From Nicotiana tabacum (lineage: Eukaryota; Streptophyta; Magnoliopsida; Solanales; Solanaceae), in contig NC_134087.1 in NCBI RefSeq assembly GCF_000715075.1, positions 152,665,936 to 152,729,935 on the forward strand: a stretch of 64,000 bases of DNA. Direction: 5' to 3'. Position 1 is the stretch's first letter; each line of letters begins with the position of its first letter. The notes under the pieces are model-generated. The model searched no databases, was not told the origin of the DNA, and was given only the letters and a program-made list of their open reading frames with translations. Below are positions 23,581 to 35,070 of this stretch, in pieces. The translations under genes were made by a program, and so were the position numbers.

Positions 23581-24008
23581 TGCCTTTCGACCTTATGTTG
23601 TAGAGAAGAGTTACCACTTTAAGAACCACAAACCAACCACCTTTATGCTATGAAGATGAAGTCATCACGTTAGCGATAGGGCATTTTAACATAAGATAAT
23701 CTCACTTTATGTGCAATGCACCTAGCCACAGTTATCGGTTTTAAATGACTTCGAGAGTATGAAGGTCAGTTGGCATCATCCCCATTTTGTCCATTTGAAT
23801 CTTCTCTTTTCTTTTCTTTCCTCGCACTTCTTAGCTCGCTCATTTTCCTTCCTTTCTTTTTTTTTCTAATTATCACTCTTTTCTTTCCTCTCATTTCTCA
23901 CATCCCATAATTTCATCTCTCATTTTTCATTTTTTTTCCTTTCTCTTTTTCCTTTTTTTTTTCTTTTTCTTTTAATAAAAAAATGATTCGATCGAACCCT
24001 ATGTAGGT

Positions 24009-24054
24009 TGCCTACGTATCATGACGCCGCATGAATCAGATCTTTCCGTAGTTC
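24009..24054 (-). other. Hairpin motif copy, Ogre-A upstream of gag
   Basis: Sense-strand order is GAACTACG, then CTGAT, then TCATG-loop-CATGA, then TACGTAGGCA. The outer stem CTACG/CGTAG is intact. Confidence 0.7.
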
Positions 24055-25079
24055 TGGAAGATCGGGAATAAAGTAAACAAACTAACTTTCTCATTTTTTT
24101 TAATGACTACTCTGACGAGATAAGGAAAATAAAAGAAACAAATCTTTTTTTTTTTTGAGTTTTCTAGAGTTAATGTTTTATAACCTATTCTAAACTCAAG
24201 CTTAACGGATTTTTTTCTTTTTTTTTTCTTTTTTGACACAAATTCTTTATTAAGGAAAAATCCTAGAAGAGAATTTTTTTTTTTTTTGACTATTTTTTTT
24301 TAGGAAGGAAATCAAGTTGTTTTCTTTTTCTTCTATGTACAATGTCCTAAAGTTCTAATGAAAATAAAAGGATTTTTTTTTCATTTTTCATTAGTTTCTC
24401 AAAGAAGAATCTCAAAAGAAAATCTTTTTGGATTTTTGAAATTAATACCTTAAAGAAAACTCTTTAAAGAGTTACTAACAAAAATTTTCTTTCTTTTTTT
24501 TTTTTGAATTTTTAGTCCTAATATACTAAAGCAAAAATTTTCTATTTGGAGTTATAGATATTAACTTCCTAAGGAGAAACACCTCAAAAGATTTTTTTTA
24601 TTTTTATTCTAGAATTGGTATTCTAAAGAAAACTTCCAAAGGAAATAAAAACGCAAAATCACTTTTTTGGGGATTTTTGATTTATAACACAGTTTTTTTT
24701 TCAATACAAAAATAGAAAATACAATAACCAAAGACTCGAAATTCATGTACAAAACTAGAAAGTAAAAGACAACATAAAAAGAAAAACAGACTCAAAACAT
24801 CAAAAGAAAAATCTCCTTAATCAACTCCTGAATGGATGGTCCCGGGGTGTATGTCATGCTCAAACTCTGGTAAGTAAATCCACACCTGTATGAGAAAACT
24901 GAAACTAACACTATATGAGACAATAATATTCCCTACTATACACAATGCAAGACATGGTTGAGGCTATTTTTGCAAAATAGTTTGTTTGGCCAAAAGTTGG
25001 CTAGAAGTGCAAATTTTGACGAAGACCCCGCAAAGCCAAGAACATAAGATTCACTAGGAAGATCGGACCCTATGTGGGT

Positions 25080-25127
25080 TGCCTACATATCCCGCCCCGA
25101 AAGACGAGAATCAGGTATGCGTAATTC
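25080..25127 (-). other. Hairpin motif copy, Ogre-A leader
   Basis: Sense-strand order is GAATTACG, then CTGAT, then TCTCG-loop-CGGGA (one G-U pair), then TATGTAGGCA. The outer stem pairs TTACG with TGTAG using G-U pairs. It lies about 0.9 kb downstream of the primer binding site, as does its counterpart in Ogre-B (30170-30217). Confidence 0.65.
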
Positions 25128-26023
25128 GGGCATATTGGATACGAGCGAGAATTAAAACAAAAACAACTAATTTAGAGAAAATATATTTTTTGCCTTTTCC
25201 TTGAAAATGATGAAACATGCAACATCTTTTTTTGGATTTTCTTTTTCCTTCTTTTTTTGATTTTTGATTTTCGGAAAATGATGAAAAAGTGTAAAATCTT
25301 TTTTTTGAATTTTCAAGCTCTTTTTTTTCCTTAACAAAAATGTGATAGAAAACATAATTAGCCTTCACTCGCTTTATCTTCACACTTCACCCTCTCTTTT
25401 TCCTTTTTTTTTCTTTTTTTCATTTTTTCATTTGCCCTCAACTATCATTGGTCCGCCAAATAACCCTTTTACCCTTGAAGAAATGCAACATGTAGCACAT
25501 AGGATGCATCAAGATGGTCTGTTATTTTGGGGTACACCTGTCCTAGACGGACCCAACCCTGTGTTGAGTCCCCTAAGTCAAGTGCACATGATGCAAACAA
25601 ACATTCCTACTAGGGATCCGGCATGAGGCTGAGTTATTCTAGGTTTAAAAACCTGGGTTTATTTGTTCTAGACCTGGCTTACCCGAGCGGACAGCTCAAG
25701 CCGAGGGGGGGCAGCGTACCGGGAATACAGAAGCTTCACCGGCTTTGCAACTTGTCCGAACCTCGTTCTAAAATTGGGATATGGATCTAGACAGAAGAGA
25801 AGTCACACGAAGTGCACCCTTCTCAAATGATTTAGAAGACTCAGAGAGAATAAGGGTTTCGTAGCAGTTTATAAACAATTCATAGAATATCAAAGCGGTA
25901 AAAGCAACATTTAGCACATTAGGCTCAAGCATGTAAATAAAACCAGATAATAAATAAATCCAAATATAACAATTATTCTAAGCTCGAATTCTTGAACCCT
26001 GAACCAGAGATTTCGGGTTCTTG

Positions 26024-26041
26024 TCCCCAGCAGAGTCGCCA
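26024..26041 (-). other. Primer binding site of Ogre-A (tRNA-Arg)
   Basis: The minus strand reads TGGCGACTCTGCTGGGGA, 4 nt (GCTC) inside the 5' LTR. It is the Ogre-type site complementary to tRNA-Arg. Position and orientation fix the element on the minus strand. Confidence 0.9.
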
Positions 26042-26045
26042 GAGC

Positions 26046-28049
26046 TGTCACACCTCCTTTTTATACCCCCGAGAAGGGTATAAGGGAGTTTTTTACAATT
26101 AAAGTGACAATCGAAATGGGATTATTTATTTATTGTTCAGAGTCGCCACTTGGGATAATTTATGGTGTCCCAAGTCACCGGTTCAAATCCCTAATCGAGG
26201 AAAGATTGACTCTGTTTTCAGTCCGCGAACACAGAAATCGGGGTAAGAAATTCTGTTAACCCGAGAGAAGGTGTTAGGAATTCTCGAGTTCCGTGGTTTT
26301 AGCACGGTCGCTCAACTGTTATTATTGGCCTATTTATTTTGATTTTAAAACATCTTTGAAACCTATGTGCATTTTATTCTTTTTAGCCACTTTTAATATT
26401 TTTAGGAAAATTCAAGGTTATTTAAAACACCTCGCAAGCCACGCTACATGAAATGCACCCGCAGTTCACGACACGCTCTATTTAACCTTGTTGGGAATTA
26501 GAATCGGGTCATATAAAATGCACACCCAAATTTGGAAAATGGGTATCATAACTATGCCACGGGAACTGTACCCGTAATCGCGATGACTTCTATGACTAAA
26601 CAAATGGAAAAGTAAACCAACGTGAACTACAAACTAACGTGGAAAAACAAATAACTTTTTTCTACAGCGCACTCACTTTCAGCAATTAAATCCGTTATAG
26701 TTGTACACAGTGAATTGGCAACAGTTGTGGCCATCGTGCATTACCTATACAAGTATATTTTCCTAACCTTATCCACTTATTAATCTAAATTCTAGAAAAT
26801 ATTACCCTTTAAGATTGAATAGTTCAAAACCTACATTGGTCCAAGCAAGAGTAACGATCAAAATTTTTAAGTAGAAGCATCTAGAGATAGTCACCATCAG
26901 CCAAGGAATAAACTAATACTACCTTAATTGAAATATGAACAACAGAAAAACAAACCTTAATTCTTGAAAAACACTCCCAAAGTCACAGATATTGTATCTC
27001 CTCCAAATGGATAGCCAACCACAGATACAACATCCTTTGATGAAGCCAAAACTGTATTTTCCGATTGAATAGAGAAAAGCTTCTCTAACAAAGCTTTACA
27101 ACATAGACAAACACCGGACAAAAGCTCCAAGCTAATATTCCAAGAAATTCAAACAAAATCTGGAACCAAGACCACATCGGAACCTCGAACTTGACGACTC
27201 GAACGGCACACTCACTCCAAATCACCTTTTTTAGTATATTATATAGAACCACCAAGCCAAGATTTGTACAACAGCAATGGTCGTTACTAGCAGAACTGAC
27301 GAGCGTGAAGATTGGAGAAGGAAAAATCGAGTCGTTGGCCTGATTTATCATAAATCGAAGAGAAGATGACATGTGGTGGTGTAATTTGAAAATCTTATCT
27401 CTAATAATCATCCCAAATACTTAGTCGTAATGTAATTGTAATAGCTAGAGTTGGAATATAGAAGTTCATATAGCAGAATATTGGAGGGGAGGGGCGTTCT
27501 CTTTTCTTGCGGCTGGTCTTCAGCTTTTTCCTTAGGTCTATGTTTGCTTTTCAGATTTCCTTAGGTCCTCTAGGTCTAGTCCTTATTTTGTATTTTCATC
27601 GATAGTCTTCTATAGAAAACGGCGGATCCCCTTTTTAAAGACTAGGTTTTTAGGGTTTTTTAGATTAAGGGGTATGGGCCAAGGAATTATGGGCTTGGGA
27701 ATTATGGGCTAGATCCGAAAAGTAGGCCTAAAAATGGGTCGCTTGAGCCCAATTTTATTCTTTCCGTAAATGACATTAAAATACAACCTCATTTACTAAT
27801 TAATCCTATTTAAGTAAAATAACTATTAAAATAAGACTGACCGTTAAACAAAACTATTTTTGGTATTTTTCAAGATTAAAAATGACTACAAAATATTAAT
27901 GAAACTATATTTTGTAATTTTTGTTTTCTTGTAATAAAATAAAGTAAAAGAGTAAAAATGAGTTGAATTAGCTATATTAGGCCTAAATTAAATATTTACG
28001 TGCTAAAATATGAAAAATCTTGGGGAGGGTCAAAAATTACATGTCTATA
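26046..28049 (-). mobile_element. Ogre-A 5' LTR
   Basis: 2004 bp, with the same ends as the 3' LTR except that the plus-strand right end reads TGTCTATA instead of TGTTTACA, so one terminal CA has mutated. TATA-like CTATATAATA lies on the minus strand at 27237-27246. The 108-residue minus-strand frame at 27085-27411 lies downstream of that box, but its counterpart in the other LTR is shortened. I treat it as leader sequence. Confidence 0.92.
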
Positions 28050-28054
28050 GCGGC
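28050..28054. other. Right target-site duplication of Ogre-A (GCGGC)
   Basis: Exact copy of 13811-13815. Five bases is the usual duplication length for Ty3/gypsy integrases. Confidence 0.9.
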
Positions 28055-29262
28055 GTACGGCTGGTACCTCTCTTTGTTTGGCATATGTTTCTTTGCCAGG
28101 AGTCTGCTTGGGTATACTGAGCCCGAGGGGGTTCCCATCTGGTCATCCACGACCCCGATTTGCGACTGGTGCCGGATGTGGGCGTCCGACCAGGTCTTGG
28201 CTGGATACCTGATCAAGTTCTGTTTCAACTGCCTTGAAATCATTGGGCTTTGTTCGTTTAGGCTTTGAGTGAAGGCCTGCATCGCCCAGTCATCTGAGAC
28301 CGGGGGTAGTTCTGTTCGTTCCACCTGGGAATGAGGTGCGAATTCTCGTAGCACTTCATTCTCCCTTTGCTCAATGTCAGATGCATCGGGCTTTCTCGTC
28401 ATTGCTTCGATGGCACCGGCATGTGCCTTTATGAAGGAGTCCACCAGTATGGTAAGTGAGTTTATGGGGTTGGAAGCTAGGTTGTGATGCCACATCATGG
28501 CCCCTTTTGAGAGTGCTTCTCCGAACCTCTTCAATAAGATAGACTCGATCTCATCGTCTTTTGTGTTATTGCCTTTCACCGCGCACGTACAGGTAGTGAT
28601 GCGTTCGTTGGGATCTGAGGTCCCGTTGTACTTTGGGAGTTCTATCATTCTGGACTTCTTTGGAATGGGTTTCGGGGCCGCTTCTTCAGGGAATGGCCTT
28701 TGTATGAACTTCTTCGACTCCATTCCCTTGAAGATCGGGGGTGCACCCGGGATCTAGTCGACCCTAAATTTATAGGTCTCGACCTTCTAGTCGTTGGCTG
28801 TTATCATTTTCTCGCCTGACTCGATCCTTTTGGTGAGGTCCTCCAGTATTTTCACGATGGCAGGATTAGCTACTAACCCATTGTTGCTTGACCTCTCCGG
28901 TACCTGTTCGGCCGGGGAATAGTTTCCGGCGCTACTATGCTGGGAGTCTTCGGGTGGCTTTGCAACTGAGCGATAGCCAACTGTTGTGCCTGCAACGTTT
29001 CAAAAATATCATGAAGACTAACTTCTTGTACTTCCCGGGCTGGGGTATTCTGGGCTTCTTGCTGGTCGCCATGTTGTATGCTTCTGTCGGTGTGTGAGGT
29101 TTCATCGACCTTCTATACGTCTTGCGAACTCGCATCCGCTGGAATCGGTCCAGGTGCATTATCGCGGTTCTGCGGTGGTGTGCTAATGACTGGAATAACC
29201 ACACCATTTTCTCCGTGATTTTTAAGGTAGTCGTTCTCAACTCAGTTTACCGAGCCGGACAT
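28055..29262 (-). pseudogene. gag: Tat-1 gag pseudogene, 5' part
   Basis: Structural protein of the Tat element. The start chosen is the ATG at 29262, about 100 nt after the primer binding site. That frame reads MSGSVN then TGA, with a second stop near 29110, and continues through a Gln-rich LQAQQLAIAQLQS stretch. The longest open part (228 residues, down to 28037) contains the capsid-type retrotransposon gag region, with MMWHHNLASNPINSLTILVD, a KAHAGAIEAMTRK block, REFAPHSQVERTELPPV and WAMQAFTQSLN, all characteristic of Tat gag. The last few residues of that frame are Ogre-A LTR sequence. The true frame resumes at 13815. Confidence 0.85.
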
Positions 29263-29361
29263 TTTGACCTGAAATCAAATGATCTTGGACAAGAAAATGC
29301 GTGAAAGATAACTTGCGTTTGTGTAATGAAACCAGCAAGAAAATAATCACTATTATTTTTA

Positions 29362-29379
29362 GCCCCACGGTGGGCGCCA
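29362..29379 (-). other. Primer binding site of Tat-1 (tRNA-Lys type)
   Basis: The minus strand reads TGGCGCCCACCGTGGGGC, 3 nt inside the LTR. It matches the complement of the 3' end of plant tRNA-Lys as I recall it. Confidence 0.85.
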
Positions 29380-29382
29380 AAC

Positions 29383-30133
29383 TGTTTACTGTGAAAATGG
29401 TAACAACCATTAAATTTGTAAATGGGACTCTAAAAATACGTGATCTATTTTTATGCTAGTTGTTAGAGCAGTTTATGCTAGGCGTATGAAGTTTAATGAT
29501 GAAATACACTAAAACGGGGCAGTAATCAAACCGAGGGGCTTGCTGCTCGGGCCTCGGGCTGATCGATGGGAGGCTTCGAAGTTGATGCCTGGGCTCGAGT
29601 TTGAGCTATCGGGGGTAACCGGGAAGGGGATAACAGTTAGGATATAATTAAAGAAAGCTCTTTATGGCCAATATCAAGCAATAAATGAAGAACAAGTATG
29701 AAAGCAATAAATGGAAAGAGTGGCCTCGAACGAGTAAGTCAGAGAGAAAAGAGAGAGAGAGAGATATTATTGATCTTGTGCAGAATGGTTGGAGCAATAG
29801 CAGCCGAGAGTTATAAAGTGATGGGATCCCCTTTATATAGGAGGGGAATCATGTAATAGTACAAAGTATACTAATTGTAAAAGCATGGAGATGGGACGGC
29901 TAGACGCGACGTCTCGATATAGGCTCTGGGCAGGCCGGCTCTGTCAGACTTAGCCGTGTGCCTTGGGAATTTCCCGTTTTGATCCAGCCTCGATCTTTGT
30001 CTTCCTTGAGTCGGGCCTCGACGATCCATGAGGGAGGGAACTCGTCCACGACTCCACATCCTCGGGGCCTCGAGACATTATTCTGAAGTCACTTGATAGC
30101 AAGAAATTAGGCCCTCTGATTTCGCCGCATACA
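29383..30133 (-). mobile_element. Tat-1 5' LTR
   Basis: 751 bp with TG...CA ends, closely similar to 5626-6382 and more distantly to 28-856. Its TATA box (minus strand, CTATATAAAG, at 29831-29840) would drive the element's transcript leftward. A GA-rich tract lies at 29743-29763. Confidence 0.92.
29831..29840 (-). promoter_or_regulatory. TATA box of the Tat-1 5' LTR promoter
   Basis: CTATATAAAG on the minus strand, conserved with slight changes in three LTR copies and correctly oriented for transcription of gag. Confidence 0.65.
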
Positions 30134-30138
30134 CGAAG
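30134..30138. other. Right target-site duplication of Tat-1 (CGAAG)
   Basis: Pairs with CTAAG at 5621-5625 with one substitution. The sequence to its right resumes the Ogre-B leader. Confidence 0.75.
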
Positions 30139-31071
30139 ACTTGCTAGGAAGACCGGACTCTATGTGGGTTGCCTCCGTATCCCGCCCTGAGAGACGAGAA
30201 TCAGGTTCGCGTAGTTCGGTAAGATTGGATACGGGCGAGAATAATTAAAAAAAACTAATTTAGAGAAAATATATTTTTTGTCTTTTTCTTGAAAAATGGT
30301 GAAACATGTAAAATCTTTTTGGATTTTCTTTTTCTCTTTTTTTTGATTTTTTTTTTTAAAAAATGATGGGAAAGTGCAAAATCTTTTTGGATTTTTTCAT
30401 TTTCATTTTTTTTTTGGTCTTTTCTTGAAAAAGTGTGAAAGAAAATTATAACTGGGCTCTAGTTGCTTTATTTTACACTTCACCCTCTTTTCTTTCTCAT
30501 TTACCCTCAACCCTCATTGGTTAGCCAAATGACTCCTTTTACCCTTGAAGAATGTAACATATAGCACTTAAGATGTATCAAAATGGTCTTTTATTTTTGG
30601 GTACACCTGTCCTAAACGGACCCAACCCCTATGTTGAGTCCCCAAAGTCAAATGCACATGATGCAAATAAGCGTTCCTACTAGGGAACCGGTATGAAGCT
30701 GTGTTATTCTAGGTTTTAAAACCTGGGTGTATTGTTCTAGACTTGGTGTACCCGAGCGGACAACTCGAGGCCAGGGGGCTACGTACCGGGAACCAAAAGG
30801 TCATCCGGCTTTGTAACTTGTCCGAACCTCTTTCTAAATTAGGGTATGACACTAACAGAAAAGAAGCCACGCCAGCGTGCACTTCCCCGAAGATGAGAAA
30901 AGACGGGTTTCGCAGCAGTTTATATACAGTTCAAATAATATCAAAGCGGTAAAAAACGATATTTAGCACATTAGGCCCAAACACGTAAAAATCAGATAAT
31001 AAACAAAGCCAACTATAACAATTATTCTAAGCTCGAATTCTGAACCCTGAACCAAAAGTTCTGGGTTTTTA
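30139..31071 (-). other. Ogre-B leader, PBS-proximal part
   Basis: Collinear with Ogre-A 25044-26023. It carries hairpin motif copy 30170-30217 and T-rich tracts near 30310-30420. No coding frame. Confidence 0.75.
30170..30217 (-). other. Hairpin motif copy, Ogre-B leader near the PBS
   Basis: Sense-strand order is GAACTACG, then CTGAT, then TCTCG-loop-CGGGA, then TACGGAGGCA. One change in the 3' box (T to G) leaves a mismatch in the outer stem. Confidence 0.6.
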
Positions 31072-31089
31072 TCCCCAGCAGAGTCGCCA
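31072..31089 (-). other. Primer binding site of Ogre-B (tRNA-Arg)
   Basis: The minus strand reads TGGCGACTCTGCTGGGGA, 4 nt inside the LTR, identical to that of Ogre-A. Confidence 0.9.
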
Positions 31090-33064
31090 GAGCTGTCACA
31101 CCTCCTTTTTTCTACCCCGAAAGGGGGTATAAGGGAGTTTTTCCACTTAAAGTGATAATAATCGAAATAGGATTATTTATTTAAGATTCAGAGTCGCCAC
31201 TTGGGATAATTTATGGTGTCCCAAGTCACCGATTTAAAATCCCGAATCGAGGAAGTTTGACTCTTATTTACGGTCTGCGAACACAGAAATCCGAGTAAGA
31301 AATTCTGTTAATCCGGAAGAAGGTGTTAGGCATTCCCGAATTCCATATTTTTAGCACGGTCGCTCACTATGATTATTGGCCTAATTATCTGATTAATTAC
31401 ATATTTGAAACCTATGTGCATTTTTATCCCTTTTAAAATCGCTTTTAATAATCCACAATTGTCATACAGCTAATTATTTGATTACACATTGTGAATCATG
31501 TCACGGGAATCGTACCCACGATCTACAACGTGTTTATTTTATTAACAAGATTAAATTGTGGCCGGGTCACATAAATGTACCCCCGAATTTTAGAAATTAA
31601 GCATCACAACTATGTCACGGGAATCGTACCCGTAGTTATGATGATTTATTATAGCGCGCCTAAAGCAAGCTACGATGTTTATGAATATTAATGGCCTAAG
31701 CATTCTCCTAACGACTATAGGCGAGTAACAAAGCAATAGACAATTAAAAATTCAATTTCATAAACTTTAGCACCCGAGCCCCTTTAATCTAATTTAACAT
31801 AATTCAGTTGATGAATAGTAACCCAATTTCTATACTGTGACAAAATCATGTTCAGCTATAACCAATTCGATTAAACACGAGCAGATAACCGAGCGAGCAA
31901 ATTTAAAACCATGGAGAACAATCTTTTATATCTTAAAAGGCTTCAAATCTTATTTTGGACAAGATTCACTATACTCTCATATCTGTAGTAACTGCTTTAC
32001 GCTGATGCTCTACTGAAAATACTTTTTCGGGTATCACAGTTTCGATTATAAAAGAACTGAAAGCATAGTCAAATCTTAAAACAATATAATTCAACCCAGT
32101 ATGCTACGACTTCTAATAATGAAGACAAACAAAGCAAAACAAAGGAGCAACACCCCAAAATTATACATACAGTTATCATCTTAAAGCAAACTTTTGATTG
32201 AATGCAATTATATTTGTTTTTCAACTTAAAAAAAATTCTTGCCCGAAAATAGAACACAACAAAGATCTGGAACAGAATAGAGTGAATCGTGACCAAAAAC
32301 GACACCGAGAACCTCGAACAAAGACCTTGAAACAGCCGCCTCAAACGCTGATCTCTCGAACGAGATCTCGCCATCGACTTTGCCGTGTTGTGTGTGCAAA
32401 GGAGCTATTTTTTAATGGAGATTTGTGGAGTTTTTATGGCTGAAACAATGATGTCTTCAGCTGCGATTAATGGAGCTCGCCAGAGCAGATTTTCCGGTAA
32501 AAAAATAAAAAGAGATTTGTCCAGCAAATAAAGTCACCGAACAACGACCTCGAATCAACCCTAGCACAAAACAGATTTCAAACTCAAATGAACTTCATGA
32601 GTTTGAAAGCAAAAATCGAGATCGAAATCAAAGAGAAGAAGCAGAAACTCGGCAGAGGTGTACCGGGTCGAGCGGTCTTTAGGTTTTGGTGTTCTGCGGC
32701 TACTTTTGGTGGTTGGAAGAAAAAGGGGTCAGTTGGTGTATGAGAGAGACAGAGAGGTCTGTTTGTTTGGTGAGAGACGGCGATGGGGTGGCGTTGAGGG
32801 CTAGTGGGGTTGTCCGGCGTGAGCAGCCGGTGGAGAAAGGTGGACCGGCGACTACTAGTTCTCTTTGGTCTTAAGTTTCTAGGGTTTGTCTAATATCTCT
32901 ATGAAGAAGAAGATATGGGTCCCTAGGGTTTTTTGGTTGTGTCCTTAGGAAGATGAAGGGTTGTCCTCTTGTAAAAACGGCTGAACTTTTTTGCCAGGTC
33001 TAGGGTTCTATTTTTAATATCTTTTTTAGGGTCTTAGGGGTATTGGGCTTGGGTTATTATAGGC

Positions 33065-33069
33065 TAGGT
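33065..33069. other. Left target-site duplication of the solo LTR (CTAGG)
   Basis: Repeated exactly at 35754-35758. The Ogre-A LTR shows an uninterrupted related sequence at the corresponding place. Confidence 0.85.
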
Positions 33070-33738
33070 GTCACCGCCCCGATTCACCCTCCGTCAACCA
33101 TCGTGACGGCACCTAGTTCCCTACAACTAGGTAAGCCTAATAATGCGAAAAACAACCAATTTGCGGAATAAAATAATTTTAAACAGAAATAGAGTAATAA
33201 AACAGCGTTTAAAAGTGTCGTTCGGCGTACACGACATTAACTCTCAAAAACTAATACATATTCCCAAAACCCGGAAACCCATGAATCACAATCTAAGGAT
33301 ACTACATAGTGCTCTAACTCTAGAATAGTCTAAAACAAAGTAAATACAAAAGGGCGGTAACTATAATGAGAGAATGGAGAGAGAGACTCCTTGGTCTGCG
33401 GACGCGGCAGATATACCTCAAAGTCTCCGAAGGATCGCCTTGCCTCAAGGATGGTAAGTCTGAGTCGAAGTACCTGGATCTGCACATGAAAAACATGCAC
33501 AGAAAGGGCAGGAGTACACCATAACGGTACTCCCTAAGTGCCAAGTCTCGGTCGGGTAGTGACGAGAAAGGTCAGGGCCCTACTGAGGTTAAATAAAATA
33601 TAAAGTTCGACAGTGTAGAACAGAACAGTGTAATTAAGTACAACAGTAAAAGTAACACATGATATAGAGGACAACACCAACTATTACAGAGGCAAGTAAA
33701 CACAGAAAGAACTGCGACTCAGCACCAAAATAACAATC

Positions 33739-34020
33739 GGGGATCTCCCAGGATACCGTCCTGTAGTCCCAAATATACATATACAATGGATCTCCCCGGA
33801 TCCCGTCCCGTAGTCCAACTCATAGTGCGCGGGGATCTACCGAAATCCCGTTCCGTAGTCCCAAATATAAATACCCATTACTGGGGGAATCTACCGGGTG
33901 CAGTCCCGTAGTTCCATATAATAGTATAGGGGGAACTACCGGAATCCCACATCCGCAGTCCCAAATAAACAGACAAGGGGGAGCTACTGGAATCCCACAT
34001 CCATAGTCCCAAATATAATT
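33739..34020. repeat. 43-52-bp tandem repeat in the solo LTR
   Basis: Six diverged units of the form GGGGATCTACCG...ATCCCGT...GTAGTCCCAAATATA, with starts near 33739, 33788, 33831, 33883, 33929 and 33977. Confidence 0.75.
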
Positions 34021-34887
34021 GCACAGCAGCATCAGGAAAATATTCAGAAATGTCAATTTCATATCAACGCAAACAAGTAATTCTAGCCTAGCATGCTGCA
34101 CGGAATTCAAGTAAAGCAGTTTAAGAAAATAAGGCAATTAAAACACTTAGACATGCTTTCCTAAGCTAATAACAGGCTTTAAATGCATGTAATATAAACA
34201 GGGAAAAGAAACATACTAGTAATTACTTAATGAAAATCGGATTTTCAATAATTAGTACAAGTACGCACTTGTCACCTCATGTACAAGGCATTTCAATTAA
34301 CGGTAATACCAAATCCTAAGGGAAAGGTCCCCCACACAAAGTTAGGCAAGCCACTTACCTCGAACTGCTCTAAATTAACCCGAAACCGCGTTCTTACCAC
34401 GAGTACTCGACTCCAAATGGCCCAAATCTATTCAATTCAATTGCATAATGTAAATAACACTTCAAATAACTAATTCTACAAATAAATTCTAAGCTAATAA
34501 GCGAAATTAGGTAAAATGATGAAAATGCCCCTCGGGCTCACATCTCAGAATTGGGTAAAATTGACATTTTTAGAGTCCCCATACTCTCACGAGTCTAACT
34601 ATACCAAAATTATCCAAATCCGATGTCAAATCCCCAATCAAAACTTGAATTTTTGGTCTAAGAACTTTCCCTCAATGTTCATATAATTTCCGAAATTAAA
34701 TGATGAATTCATGTTTAGATTAATGGGTTACAAGCAAAAAGGAATTAAGAATAGTTACCCAAGCAATATATCTGAAAATCCCTCAAAACCTCGCTCAAAT
34801 CCGAGCTGCCAAGCTTAAGTTTTGATAAAAATGATCAAACCCTCGTTTTTGAAATGTTTAATACTGCCCAGGTATTTCCTTCTTCGT

Positions 34888-35070
34888 GTACGCGGAAGGA
34901 CCCTCGCGTTCGCGAAGTACAACTTCGATTGGGTCCAGCTTCATTCATCGCGAACGCGATGTCCTGGTAGAATGCAGGAAAGACTTCGCGAACGTGAAGC
35001 GTTAACCTCCCCCCCCCCTATCCCCAGCTCCTCTTCGCGAATGCGAGACCCCACTCGCGAACGCGAAGAA
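34888..35070. repeat. CpG-rich short palindromic repeats
   Basis: Five occurrences of TCGCGAACGCGA or close variants (about 34903, 34948, 34985, 35034 and 35055), the first in inverted orientation. Each is nearly self-complementary, and the spacers share no sequence. Confidence 0.7.

Larger units (their letters stand above)
23581..26023 (-). other. Ogre-A leader
   Basis: Non-coding, about 2.4 kb between the primer binding site and gag. It holds hairpin motif copies 24009-24054 and 25080-25127 and long T-rich tracts (23790-24320 and 25190-25440; A-rich on the sense strand). A 94-residue plus-strand frame at 25342-25626 is broken in the homologous part of Ogre-B (30480-30680) and is not taken as a gene. 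Confidence 0.7.
13816..28049 (-). mobile_element. Ogre-A, complete gag-only Ogre-type element
   Basis: A 14.2-kb minus-strand element with about 2-kb LTRs (13816-15795 and 26046-28049), a tRNA-Arg primer binding site (26024-26041), a polypurine tract (15796-15811) and a perfect 5-bp target duplication. Coding capacity is limited to a frameshifted gag (21970-23580). The 6.2 kb between the gag stop and the polypurine tract holds minisatellites and no protease, RT or integrase. The layout fits non-autonomous gag-only (TR-GAG-like) derivatives of Ogre. Tandem repeats in 3' untranslated regions are known for Ogre elements. Confidence 0.92.
5626..30133 (-). mobile_element. Tat-1, complete Tat-lineage Ty3/gypsy element containing Ogre-A
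   Basis: Both LTRs (5626-6382 and 29383-30133), the tRNA-Lys primer binding site and the target duplication are present. After subtracting the nested Ogre-A, the element is about 10.3 kb. Sense-strand order is 5' LTR, PBS, gag, protease, a spacer with tandem repeats, then a region occupied by an antisense gene-like frame, then the 3' LTR. No reverse transcriptase, RNase H or integrase is detectable, so it is a non-autonomous derivative. All reading frames carry stops. Confidence 0.9.

Noticed and set aside
25342..25626. 94-residue plus-strand ORF in the Ogre-A leader
   Set aside because: Antisense to the element, partly T-rich, and frameshifted in the homologous Ogre-B segment near 30480-30680.
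27085..27411. 108-residue ORF in the Ogre-A 5' LTR
   Set aside because: The counterpart in the other LTR is shorter and altered. Located in the transcript leader, with no domain.
29362..29379. tRNA-Lys gene fragment
   Set aside because: Only 18 nt match, directly next to an LTR. It is a primer binding site.
32686..32874. 62-residue ORF in the Ogre-B LTR as a possible host gene fragment
   Set aside because: Inside the LTR boundaries, no recognisable domain, and not present in Ogre-A.
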